Assembly: GCA_013115145.1 (NCBI GenBank)
Contig: JAAPAO010000162.1
Coordinates: 1 to 59,497, forward strand
Reading direction: 5' to 3'
From: Perkinsus chesapeaki
Taxonomy: Eukaryota > Perkinsozoa > Perkinsida > Perkinsidae
Length of the DNA: 59,497 bases
Shown here: piece after piece, positions 22,481 to 33,045 of the stretch
Layout: the number at the start of each line of letters is the position of its first letter
Numbering within the stretch: position 1 is the stretch's first letter
Program-made: the position numbers and the translations under genes
Notes under the pieces: generated by a model
What the model was told of the DNA's origin: nothing
The model's database searches: none
Seen by the model: only the letters and a program-made list of their open reading frames with translations

Positions 22481-24529
22481 ATGCTCTTCGCCCGCCCCAG
22501 GAGCACCCGGAGCTTCGACTCTACCCGCCCTCAGACACGAGCCGACAATTCCCGTCCCAGCACTAAGACAGTGTATCGGACGTCTTTGGGATCCCTGAGG
22601 GAGCGTCCACAAACCTGCAATGAAATCTCAGCCGAGTTGGACAGAGTGCGGAGGCCCAGCTCAGAGGTGAACCCTTCGGCTATTCGGCGAGGGTCTCGAT
22701 TGAAGCTGGAAGAGTGGCCTTTTCATAAGGAGGATGCAACCGAACCCACAGAGGCTGCAATAGGGGCCGAAAATGATGTCGAGGGGAGCGAGAGTGACGT
22801 ATCGGAGGTTGCCAGTATAAACGACTACCCTGTGGTTGGCGACGAACTAGAGCGGCATATGATGAGCCAGCTATTCGAGGGAGCCAGAGGGTCCCTACCT
22901 TCATGGTATTCCAACCAGATTGAGGGTGAAAAAGGAATCAATAGGAAGCCGTCGATTCAGCCGGCAGAGCGATGCCGGCGGAGGTCGGCCGTGGTAGTGA
23001 ACTACCGAACTAGAATGATGAAGGCTATGAACGGCATCTTGGACGTGATGGCTGTGGAGGGCAGGCGCGGTCAGCTCGTACCAGACTTTGTGGTTTGGTG
23101 GCTTCTATCTCTGATTGGTCAGAAGACCGCAGTGGATGTCTTCGAGGCAGCTAATGAGCCTTGTCTTCCGGTGGGGTATGTCGTGGACTCTATACTGATA
23201 CCAAGGGTTATAGGCAACAGTTCGGGGATGGCAAAGAAAGTTGGTAGAGCAGCCAGGCATATAGCTCGACAGATCAGAACCTACATCGAGGAGGATGTCA
23301 GTGTTCTATGGCAGGCGGAGGAGGAGCGGCAAGACGCCACTCGTTCCCAGGAGCCCACGGTGATACCTCCCCTGCCCAGGGGCGATGGATGGCCGCCGTT
23401 GCCCCACAATGATTGGGTTGAGGCCGTCGAGAGCTGGCGAGCTCTATGTCGACAAGAATTGGCGGATCCGGCCACTCGCACTCTGCTGGAACGATCTCTG
23501 CAGGTATCGCTCTGGCATGGGGTTTACTGTTGTGTGCACCCGAGTGTCCGTAGTTGGGCTACATCGATGCGAAGCGACTTGATCGCCTTATTCTGGGAGT
23601 TCGCGGATTGGCCTAGTTGTGTTGGCGGCAAGCACATGTCGCTCCGTGGCCTGAAGCAGCTGCTGCAAGCGATGGGCCTTTACCCTGGAGAGCTGCCCGA
23701 GTTCATCGTCGGCCTCATCTGGAAAGACGCCAAGTGCCTGGAAAAGCTGGAACAGGTTGAGCAGGGTGCCTCTTGGTCGTATCCGTCCAGCAAAAGAGGT
23801 AGCAGTGGCAGGGGTCGAAGTAAGAAGAAAGCAGGAGGCGACCCGTACAAGTGGATAACTGATACTCTCGCCGATGGAGCTCACCAGACCGACCAAACTG
23901 ATGTGGCCGTTAAGATCCTGGATGGCCTGGAGACCTTCACTCGGGAGTATACATGTGCAGTTGGGGACGTATTTGACCCTTTCGCCGAAAAAGGCGGTAA
24001 CGTTCCGGTGGGGAAGTTCATATTCGCCTGCGATACCTATTGCAATATAAAGGAGTTGGCCGGGATCGAACCTGCGACCTTTGTGAAGGCACTGTCGCTG
24101 CTTGACTCCGACTTTAACCCGAACAAAGGCACCTTGCGGGTAGCTGCCTTGGACGTGGCCCTGAGGCGCTACTGCCACGCCAAGATGCGCCTTGGCGGCC
24201 CCAGGGTGCCCGAGTTCAGACGGGCGATGGACAGTTGGGACCCCCTAGTTGTGTTCGGCCCGACGGCGATGGCGGAGTGTCTCGTAAGACTGGCGGCATT
24301 TAGGATGAGGACGTTGGGGAATGTGGTGCAAAGGAAGGCCGCTCCGAAGGACTACTGTGCTTGGTTGGAGATGCTAATAAAAGGAATTAAAAAATATAAA
24401 GTGACGTCGCCGGGGTTCGAACCTCCGACTATCGACACCACCTTCTCGGCTATTGCGGTCTCGGGCAGTCTGTCTGAGGACAGTAGTGAGGTTGACGTGG
24501 AATCTGCGACCAGCCATGGCATGCCATGA
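22481..24529 (+). CDS. Uncharacterised 682-codon protein
   Basis: A long open frame from ATG 22481 to TGA 24529. I do not recognise a family. The first ~190 residues are polar and acidic (disordered). Residues ~190-340 and 350-480 look globular and helical (VVWWLLSLIGQKTAVDVFEA, HMSLRGLKQLLQAMG). A basic insert (KRGSSGRGRSKKK) lies near residue 450. Two segments match antisense tRNA T-arms and read as protein: LAGIEPATF (24059-24080) and SPGFEPPT (about 24408-24431). The second lies in a stretch bounded by GTGACG (24401) and GGGCAG (24468) that may be an unspliced intron; removing those 68 nt would give a different, shorter C-terminus. The ATG may be internal because the frame stays open upstream to about 22413. 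Confidence 0.6.
   Translation: MLFARPRSTRSFDSTRPQTRADNSRPSTKTVYRTSLGSLRERPQTCNEISAELDRVRRPSSEVNPSAIRRGSRLKLEEWPFHKEDATEPTEAAIGAENDVEGSESDVSEVASINDYPVVGDELERHMMSQLFEGARGSLPSWYSNQIEGEKGINRKPSIQPAERCRRRSAVVVNYRTRMMKAMNGILDVMAVEGRRGQLVPDFVVWWLLSLIGQKTAVDVFEAANEPCLPVGYVVDSILIPRVIGNSSGMAKKVGRAARHIARQIRTYIEEDVSVLWQAEEERQDATRSQEPTVIPPLPRGDGWPPLPHNDWVEAVESWRALCRQELADPATRTLLERSLQVSLWHGVYCCVHPSVRSWATSMRSDLIALFWEFADWPSCVGGKHMSLRGLKQLLQAMGLYPGELPEFIVGLIWKDAKCLEKLEQVEQGASWSYPSSKRGSSGRGRSKKKAGGDPYKWITDTLADGAHQTDQTDVAVKILDGLETFTREYTCAVGDVFDPFAEKGGNVPVGKFIFACDTYCNIKELAGIEPATFVKALSLLDSDFNPNKGTLRVAALDVALRRYCHAKMRLGGPRVPEFRRAMDSWDPLVVFGPTAMAECLVRLAAFRMRTLGNVVQRKAAPKDYCAWLEMLIKGIKKYKVTSPGFEPPTIDTTFSAIAVSGSLSEDSSEVDVESATSHGMP
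24401..24468 (+). repeat. Possible 68-nt intron, antisense tRNA-like
   Basis: The segment starts GTGACG and ends GGGCAG. On the minus strand it has box-A-like TAGCCGAGAAGG (24452-24441) and box B GGTTCGAACC (24423-24414), too close together for a whole tRNA, as if the anticodon arm were lost. Whether it is spliced is unknown. Confidence 0.35.
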
Positions 24530-24651
24530 GTGATTTTGTTGCCCCTCTTGATGCTTCGAGTTGTAGTGTGCATTCAAACTGATGTCGGAAATCCTCGCCT
24601 CTCAGTTGTAGTTTTCTCATCTAGAACGTTCTGTGATCTCACGGTCGCTGC

Positions 24652-26809
24652 ATGACGACCTATGACGAAGCTAAACCACGCAGCAGCAGCGGTGGTGGTG
24701 GTGCTGCTGCTGCCGAACGACACACAATTCTGACCAAGGCCGAGAGGACCATGTCTGCCTCCACTGCGGCTGATATGGGCAGCCCCTCAGCGATCCCTAG
24801 AAGTGCAGAGGAAAAGCGACCTCGTCGGGAATCCGAGGACTCGGTGAAGTCCAAGCTCGAGCTGGCTATCAGGAGGGTCCGTCTCTGATGCTTCGCTCCG
24901 CTAGATTATAGTGTCATTTTTAGACGTCATGTTCACCTCTCACAAACGCAGGCACTAAATCAGCTCCGGATGGCACACTTTTGGTGTACCGGACTGAGAG
25001 TATGGCAACTGCCGTGAAGGTAGGAAAGGTCTCGAGTTCGATCCTCGGTTGCGACAACTTTACTCATAGGCAAATGCGTTCTTGAAGACCAAGATGTGCC
25101 CTAAGCTAAGAATGACTTCTAATGGCGAATGGGCTTGCCCCCAAGGGGACCGTTGCAGGTGGGGTCACCGTGGTGGGGTTAGTTGGTTAATAATATACTA
25201 TTTCATTGAGAAAGATTATGGGATATACTGTGATAGTGGAAGTGAAGTATCTACCGAGGCCTGAAGCTTATCCTCTTCCTCAAAGGTTGAAGCTCTTGGT
25301 TTTATATCGATCAAACTGGATATTCTATTTTTCGCACTATCAATATTATCTTTTGCACATTGCCAGTTTCGCCCACTCCGAATCGGAACTGAGGTCATTA
25401 CCAAATCTTACCAAGACAGCTATCTGCTATGAGCAAGTGTACGGCAAGTGTGGATGTAAAAATGGCTCCCGGTGCAAGTAAGCTGAAGCTAAAAGTATCT
25501 TTCAAGATACTTTCGACCTCAGATATGCGCACAGCGAAGAAGAGCTGAGGAAATATGTACCTCAAGCGGGCGCCACCAGCCGCCATCAGCAAGGGGGCCG
25601 ATCGCCCATCCACCCAAAGTAGCACCAATTCCGTTCGCCACTCTTCTTCACTGTCCCTCCCGTCAGACACGGTAGTGGTGACTCTACTACGGGCTGGCTT
25701 AAGAGGAAAGGCTCGAGAGCAAGCGAGGTAACGATGCGTCAAACTCAGTCTATTCAATATTCTACTCAGAGCGCCGCACTCTCTGGCGGAAGTGGCAGAC
25801 GATACAGCAAGGACAGCGCATCTTCTGGTGTTAAGCACGTCACTGAGCAAGAGCCGCAACCGAAGCCTATCGACCTTCCCGCCCTCCGCGCAAGAGCTTT
25901 GGAGGTTCACCCTACCACTTGGTCGGTTGATTCAGCGTACTGCTTTCAGATTGCCTGTGAGCTGCCGGATAGTGCTGGAAAGCATCTTGAGATATCCAAA
26001 GCTCAACTTGTAGATTTGGAGGACGATCCTTGCATTCAGCAGTAGGCTGAATGAGTATCTTTAAAATCTTCACAGTGCGCATCATGCAAGATACCTTTGT
26101 TCGATCTGCGGTGCTTTGGCTTCTCCGACCCCCGATCCCACTATTGCCTCCTCGTGTACCCATGTCACCTGTGCCAGGTAAGCCCATAGTTCCCGGTAGT
26201 CTCCACATCCTCTTCAGATGTTTTGAAGGTTGGAGGCGAGCCAACGTCGAGCAAGAGCCCAAGCTGAAGACTCTGCCGTGTCCGGCCTGTGGCTGTCCAC
26301 TGAGGAAAGGGGTTGATGTAGGCCCATGACCGCCTCCTCCGCCGTCATCTGCCGTGGTGTATCGTATTCCAGGTTTTCCCCCTTGACGAGTCGGTAGAAG
26401 GTCCTATAGCCGCCCTCAGAAGAGTCTACTCCAAGATACAAATCAACTGCCGGAAGTGCGCCGCCGTATTCCTCCTTCGTATTGCACTGGTGGCCCTCTC
26501 AGGACCGACGACATCACTGCCGTGCCCTGCGAGTGGGTCGGTAGTGTTCGAGACTTCCCAGAGCATATGGTCGTCTGTCACCACTGGGAATGCACACTGA
26601 AATGCTTGCCGACATCTGCACCGGATGAAGATACCGTAGCAAGTGCCAAGCCGGCGTTCTCGGGAAATCGTGAGCAGCTCGTCACTGCGATTTTACCATA
26701 CATCGGTTCCTCTTCAGCTCTCCAATCCCTTGACGGTCCACCGCGTCTGTGGGAGGATATCCTTGCTTCATCATCAGGGCTCAGTGAACCACCGGTGAGC
26801 TCCTTCTAA
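24652..26809 (+). CDS. CCCH-CCCH-RING-TRAF zinc-finger protein (about ten exons)
   Basis: Introns deduced by phase: 24877-25069, 25159-25366, 25478-25522, 25619-25666, 25729-25769, 26042-26075, 26178-26217, 26312-26372, 26456-26502. In order: a Ser/Gly/Ala-rich start; finger 1 (C-x12-C-x5-C-x3-H, ending CSFAHSESELR); finger 2 (C-x9-C-x5-C-x3-H, ending CKYAHSEEELR); a linker. Then a RING-HC (YLCSIC, then SCTHVTCARC, then PCPAC); then a TRAF-type finger (SKIQINCRK, then PCEWVGSVRDFPEHMVVCHH, then WECTLKC). Such a protein would bind AU-rich or other RNA and act as an E3 ubiquitin ligase. Most joins restore a zinc ligand or a motif, which supports a single gene, but the linker joins at 25619-25769 rest on phase alone. 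An alternative donor at 26796 (CCG/GTGAGC) could extend it to an exon near 27187-27367. Confidence 0.75.
24877..25069 (+). repeat. 193-nt intron with tRNA-Leu-like segment
   Basis: The intron of the CCCH/RING gene carries GAGTTCGATCCTC (25034-25046) followed by GGTTGCGAC. Upstream is a D-arm-like TGGCACACTTTTGGT and a loop CTGAGAG (GAG anticodon, Leu-like). Stems pair poorly and no matching 5' acceptor strand is present, so it is a relic. Sense to the host gene. Confidence 0.45.
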
Positions 26810-28009
26810 TACTACTACTACTACTACAACTACTACTACTACTATTCGCTGCGACTGTTAATAAGACTGGACTTCACGCTGACTCTTGGTGGCACCAATG
26901 TAAAGTACTAGTACTGTAGCGCTTTACTCTTTTATTATCATCATTTTGTTGTTTAACTGTGGGCAAATATGGAAGATACTTCACTTTACCGTCATTATAC
27001 TTCATTCGACTTCACCAGATTGTATGTGACTATCTCGATTATACATTCAAAAACATTGTATGTCTTTAATGGTGTAGTTGTATTATAGGGTGGCCGCCTT
27101 CACACTTCGGAGGTTGCCCCCCCCCCAGTTGTGACCCAATATACCGTATTTCCTGTACTGTGCAAATGTGTAATAACTTCCTATCAGATCCTGTCCCCCT
27201 CCGGTCCTCCTTCGTCGGCCCTCCCACCTCATGACATGTCGACTCGTCGTGGTCAATGCGACTTTTCTGCAAGTCCGTCTACCACCGCTACCGTAATAGA
27301 GTCGGCTCCTGCTCCTGCGGCTGCCAACTTCACGCTTACATTACCATTAGATACCGATGACCAATAGGATATGGGCATCGTCAGCATCAACGCATCACAT
27401 CGACGAGTACTCGGCAACTAGTTCCATCTGTTCGGATATGTTCGTCACCGGCCCTACACCAGACAGGCTCACTGCCACTTCTACCGTTCTCGATGACGAT
27501 GCGGAGTAGGGGCGGCTGTGGGGTTCGAACTCGGTATCTCTTATTCAGGGTTGACTCCGTTTACTGTGAGGTCATATGCTCTTTCTTGCCCTATGGCTCG
27601 TCGGCCGATAAGATGCTTAGCATGACAGAAGGGGAAGTTTTGTTGTAAGAATGTCGGTCCTCCCTCGAGCATTTTCGCCCCACGCACGCGCACGTTGTCG
27701 AAGTCAACTGGCAGAGTTCCCCAAATAACTTTTAATCTCCTTGACAGGAGCACCATTATTCCACGACCGAATCGAACCGATTGTTGAGTAATTTTATAAT
27801 GTCGAGACATGTAAAAATCGACGGTCGTTTTGTAAAAAAATTATCGGCAACATTTGTGAGTGGCCACAAGCTGGCACGTTAACCTTAATTATTCACCAGG
27901 AAGATCATGAATCTCCCAGGTACAGCTCTGCAACCGACGATGGTCAGTGGTCCCTAGTTAAACGACAGTCCACAGGAGAACAAGGTTGGGTCCCTACAGG
28001 GTAAGACAA
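26810..28009. other. Intergenic with ACT microsatellite and tRNA-like segment
   Basis: A trinucleotide (ACT)n run lies at about 26808-26845. 27187-27367 may be a last exon of the CCCH/RING gene. An antisense T-arm-like GGGTTCGAAC sits at 27521-27530, outside any intron I can define. The rest is AT-rich. Confidence 0.45.
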
Positions 28010-28468
28010 ATGTGCCTTTGGCTCGCGGTTCCTAGAGTCCTATCAAGGTACCTGCGAGCTGCTGCTTTGACGGAGCAGGAAGAAAGCGTCCATGACTATA
28101 GCCCTGCCGATGTGGATAGCCCAGTTGGGCCGCCCTGCGGTATATTTGAGCAAGATGATCTACACAGTCTACGGTGCTCCACCACTGCCGCCGCCGACGA
28201 CGACGACAACGGCCTTGCAGTCAAGAACGCCTTGCTTCCCGCGACCGATGATACCTTTGGTTGCAGGAATGTCTCGGAGATATATTATACCGATGTTAAA
28301 GCAGGAGGAGCGGCAACGAACAGTGGTTGTGATGATACCTGTGAAACGCCACCATTTGAAACGGCCCAGATGAGGAATGAACAACAGCACTCTAATGATG
28401 GGTTTTATTTCAACTATTCCTTCTACCCACCAACAGGGCCTAACTACTATGGCCCAGTTTGGTCCTAA
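28010..28468 (+). CDS. Uncharacterised acidic, Asn/Tyr-rich protein or exon
   Basis: An open frame from ATG 28010 to TAA 28466-28468 (about 152 codons). It is acidic and cysteine-containing (CRNVSEIYYTD, GCDDTCETPPFE) and ends in an aromatic tail (FYFNYSFYPP...YYGPVWS). No family recognised. A GTAAGAC just upstream (28001) and possible splice sites nearby mean the 5' end may be an exon boundary and not a start. Confidence 0.4.
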   Translation: MCLWLAVPRVLSRYLRAAALTEQEESVHDYSPADVDSPVGPPCGIFEQDDLHSLRCSTTAAADDDDNGLAVKNALLPATDDTFGCRNVSEIYYTDVKAGGAATNSGCDDTCETPPFETAQMRNEQQHSNDGFYFNYSFYPPTGPNYYGPVWS

Positions 28469-29570
28469 GGACGACGAGGTTTAATAATAGCAACTTGAGG
28501 AGCATTTCAGATGACGACGACGCTTTACCAGAATCAAGGTTAGATGACGATCGGTGAAGAAAAGTCAATAATCTTGCTTTGTTTTGCATGTCTAGACTAT
28601 TTAAAATCTGGTGCTTTGTTACTATTGCTGCTACTGTTAATTGTTGTTGTTGCTATCATCATCATCATCCTATCAAACGTTATACCTCGTCGTCATGATC
28701 AGTGTTATAACCAAGAATCTGTTATGCAGCCTTAGTGCTCCAACACACTATATCATTCGATTGAGCCGCCAAATAGATTTCATATCTGTCGAGAGTTTTT
28801 ATCCTGATGCGTGCTCAACGTCCATGTCTGTCCAGTCTATGCTAAAGTAGATTGACCTGAATAGGGTTAACAACAGTAAGGTCACGTTCCCAAAGTGATC
28901 AGCGACTACCTTAATCTTCTATCCACCATTACAGCTTCCGTCATCGTAACCATCACTCTCCGTATGCCTGCTCCCGTTTGTTGCTCGAGTTGTGATGCTA
29001 GTGGTATACAGTTAGCAGCATGCAGAGTGATTGGTTACTACTGCTACTGTTGTACTTGTTGTGAATTACTTATCGAGCCCCCTTCTAACTACCAAAGCTC
29101 CGTACCTCGTGTGATGGTATTGGCGAAATGGGGTCGCCTCATGGCGGCTTCCGACATGCATCTATGTAATCCCAAATCTTGCCCCTATTGGTCGGTACTA
29201 TAAAAGCCTCCGGTCGATATGAGTATGGTTGACCACGTTGGTGATCTATAGGTTAAGAGCAGCTGTTGATCATAAGTTAAGCTTGCCATTCTGTTTACTC
29301 GGTCAAACTTAGCTCCATCCATCGTGCCGTGGCTTCTTCTGGAGGGCGACCAAAGCTCGAAACATCTTGCGTTCAGTCAGTTAATACTAGCCTTCCAAAC
29401 CAACTACGCTGTTGGGAATCTCACTCCGCTATTCTCATTGGTCCCCTACACTAGGTCTCGGATACTCAGGCCGATCCTGGGCCGATATACGGGACGCATT
29501 TTCCCTTAGAATACTTAGCAATCCTATACTGCCCTTCGAGGTGAACACTGTGTAGATTCTTGCTTCCAAA
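28469..29570. other. Intergenic, low-complexity
   Basis: TTG/TTA/ATC-rich simple sequence near 28618-28680 encodes an artefactual hydrophobic run. No gene recognised. The kinesin promoter should lie near the 3' end. Confidence 0.45.
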
Positions 29571-32500
29571 ATGGTACTGGGGCGCGGTAATAATGTGAAG
29601 GTCATCGTGAGAACTAGACCGACAGCCCTCTTCTCCAAGGACCACTATAACTTCGACACAAAGGCTGATGTAGGAGCATCTCTATTGACAGCCGTGTACT
29701 TGCTACGGCAGTCGGTGGATCTCACCTCTCCAGAAGTAGCGACCAAAAAGAAAGAAGGAAGTCATGGTGTTGACAACCAGGCCGATCAGTGGCATTTTCA
29801 AGTCGACAAACTTTTAGTCGGCGCCAGGTCGGATAGTATAATAAATGCTCCCTCGGAGATTTCGTCTCAGCCAGCAGGACGTCTACACTTACGCGGCTCG
29901 AGACCTAGTCCGGTCAGCGTTCGATGGAGTAAATGGCGCCATCATCGCATACGGACACACAGTAGGGCTGCCGCCGTCTACGTTTGTTGCTACCGATGGT
30001 GGCAGGGGGCCGGCAAGACGTACACGATGGTTGGTAGCACCAGCAGCTTTGAGCACCGAGGTATCATACCAAGAGTGCTGACGGACATATTCAGGGAGAA
30101 GGCACAAAGACCAGCCATGAGCATCGACATCAGTCTGTCGTACCGATTACTTTATTCCCTTTCTGCGGATTTGAAAAACGCTTCCGTAGATATCTTGAAA
30201 TCTACAACGAAGCATTGTCGGACCTGCTCGCTCCCATCGAAGCGGGTCCCCATCTTGACCGTGTCGCTGCCAACCAACTTACCGTGTTCGAAGATACCAT
30301 CAAGGGAGTTCAGGTTACCACAGATTTAGCCAATCTCGGTCGGAGAGTGCTAATAGGTGAAAGGCCTTCGCAACGTTGCTATTGATAACGAGGAGGATGC
30401 CCTCTCTGTCTTCTATACTGGAGAGGGGCATAGAGTAATGGGAGAGACACTATGCAACAAGAAGAGTACAAGAAGCCACGCCATCCTCACTGTGTAGTGT
30501 ACATCGCTCTACTGAACACAGTGGAGCATCTCAGCTATATAACGAGCCGAAGCAAGCTGGATTCTTCAGAGAAGATAACCTACTCCAAGCTGCACTTGGT
30601 GGACCTAGCCGGCAGCGAGCGGTCTAAAGTACTTGAAACCCCCCGCCCTCCCATTTTAACTGAAGTACAGGGAGTTACGGCCCCTCCGTCCGAGACAGAT
30701 AAGAAAGAAGTCAGCAGCATCAACAGGAGCTGTGCGTATCTGGAGCAGGTCGGTGTCGCGGCGTTCCTCTTAATGACTTTGTCTCAGGTGGTGCTGGCTT
30801 TGGCATCAAAGGGTCGGGATCACGTCCCTTACAGACAGTCTAAGCTAACATACATCCTCAAAGATTCCCTCGGAGGGAACTGCAGTAAGAAAAATCTTCG
30901 AAGTCCAACTCAGCAGCTTGCTCAGAATCTGTACTCGTAGCAGCTATATGGCCCGAGGCGAGGCATTTCGAGGAGACTGCCGGTAAGAAAAACTACGACC
31001 CACGAATACCCGCCGAAGTCCTATTCCTGTATTAGACTTGTTGTATTGATTGCAAGTATGGTTAAAGTGTCTCAAGTAGCAATAAGTGCAGGTACTTTGC
31101 GATTCGCGTGTCGGATGCGTCGAGTGTCCAACTCGCCGGCGGTCAACATTGACATGGATGCGAGCTTGTTAATAAGGAAGTACGAGAAGGATATCAAACA
31201 GCTTCAGCAAGAGCTAGAGATGCATGACATACTGGCAGGCCGGCAAAGAATCCAGTGAGCTCTCAGCGCAGTGTAGGATTGAGGGGCGGCAATGCTTAGA
31301 TACGATGAATACACTCCCGAGGAGGTCGAAGAGTTGGAGAAGCAGATTGTTCAGTACTTGAGTGGCGAAGACTCAGACTTCCAAGTCGAATCTATTAGAC
31401 AAGTCACGGAGGCATTCAAGATAGCCCGAAGACTGTAAGGATTCCTTACTAAGGAATCGTAGAGCTGGGAATGGGAGAAGAAGTATCAATCGGAATAGCA
31501 TGAAGATTTAGGGTGGTCTGAGAAGTTCTTCAAATCGTATCCTATCTAAAATAGGCTATGTTCTTATAACAGGTATCAACAGCTATCGAGTGACTTGGCC
31601 TCAGCCAAAGCTATGCAAGAAGCTGGGCAAAGTGATGCCAACCCCCCTGGCGGTGACCGCAAGGAAGAATCGACGTCGCAGCCGGCAGATTCCGCCAAAA
31701 GGGTGAGCGCTCACGAGTTACGGTTGTCAATATGTATTCGTTAGGTGGGTGAGGAAGTGAAGGAAGGACTGGGATTCTCAGTTGGACTAGCTGGAGACGA
31801 TGGTATTGCTGCCCCGCCTGCATCCCAGCAACCAGGTCAGCTATCGACAACATATAGGCTCACGGCACGCTTTATCAGACCAAACCGAAGGCGTGGCAAC
31901 GGAGCAGACTGGCAAGCGTGCGCCAAAGCCCGCTCCTTCCCGTCAAGTTGTGAGAGTGTTTGGCACAGTCAGCCAGGCAAGATGCTGCATTAGGCGTTCG
32001 CGGAGTTCAAGCAGCAACAAGGCCGGCGATACGATGACCACCACCGAGAACTTGTGACGCATTTAAAGGAGGTTCGGTCTGAACTTCGAAAGTCAAGAGA
32101 CAGCTGCTCCCTTATTTAGCTGAAAAGTGAAGTCCGAAGCGTTGCGGGCACCATCAATTCCACTGTGGACGAACTGGAAAAAGCGAAGGTCGAGCTGGCG
32201 CAGCTACAGGGTACGTTGATTAAGAATGACATTTTAAATTCGGCGTTATAATAAGGATCAGCCTCTGAACGAGAGATTGACGACTCGGGCAATATTATTC
32301 TGGACGAAGATGAGTATCGACTACTGCGTGAACTAGCGGAAGGGAAAAAGAGGTTGGATCGCTTTCGCAGCATGGCTGTCACTCGTGGCCATAGGTACCA
32401 TAGTCTCATAGACAAGCATTGTGCAATCCAAAAGGATATTGAGCAATGCCAGATGAAGATAGCTGAAAATAAAAGAGACCTTTTGGACTCCTTTGCTGTC

Positions 32501-32845
32501 TGGTGCCTGAAAGTTAGCATTCTTTATCGCCGATTTTTGGCCCCAGTTCTCCCTTAGGAATATAGTGGTGCACCTTTCGAGGCATCCAGCGAGCCGAAGG
32601 CCACTAGCGATGTAGGCGAATTATTTCACTTCAGCTTGCTAAACCGATGCTTTAGGGAAGCCAGAGACGCGGTCGCGATGACATAGGGGAGCAATTCGAT
32701 AGTTTGGAGAGCGCCAGAGTCCAGAGGACGTATGAACTGTATGACCGCCGCCTTAACCGCAGCCATGCTTCTCAGCCACCCCGATGCCATGCCTTTCCAT
32801 CGAGCTACCAAGGGGAGTCATCGCTCACGGAGCCCAAGGAAATGA
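29571..32845 (+). CDS. KIF9: Kinesin-9 family motor (KIF9-like), multi-exon
   Basis: A flagellar plus-end microtubule motor; kinesin-9 proteins work on the axoneme. ATG 29571 begins the motor domain with NVKVIVRTRPT. DNQADQWHFQVDKLL matches the kinesin-9 NNQ-DWSF block, and GAIIAYGHT joins GAGKTYTM across an intron at 29962-30005. FEHRGIIPRVLTDIF, KLHLVDLAGSERS, SSINRS and VPYRQSKLTYILKDSLGGN follow. After the neck, ELEMHDILAGR, YLSGEDSDFQVESIRQV and EEVKEGLGFSVGLA match the kinesin-9 tail, and LLSHPDAMPFHRATKG leads to TGA 32843-32845. The P-loop reads GHTGAGKT in place of GQTGAGKT. At least ten short introns are needed; several central exon edges (30160-30450, 31260-31760) were not fixed. 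Confidence 0.85.
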
Positions 32846-33045
32846 ATTGTGTCTGTCGTGAATTAAATTGTCTTGAGTTCTACTGTAAATCTCGTTGCCG
32901 CCAGACATGAATTCTTTGCAGTGCGCAAAAGTATCTTTGCCGTTTCCACTGTTCCTCTACTGTTACACAACGCCGTCACTGATACATCACAGATTCACAG
33001 TAACATGAGTAACTTGGTACGATATGGTTACATAGGTTTATCAAC
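32846..33045. other. Convergent 3' region
   Basis: About 200 bp separates the kinesin stop (plus) from the stop of the large minus-strand locus. Nothing else seen. Confidence 0.5.

Noticed and set aside
26808-26845. (ACT)n run as a functional element
   Set aside because: It looks like an ordinary microsatellite just after a stop codon.
28544-28735. Plus-strand peptide with a strong hydrophobic run
   Set aside because: The run comes from TTG/TTA/ATC simple repeats and has no other coding support.
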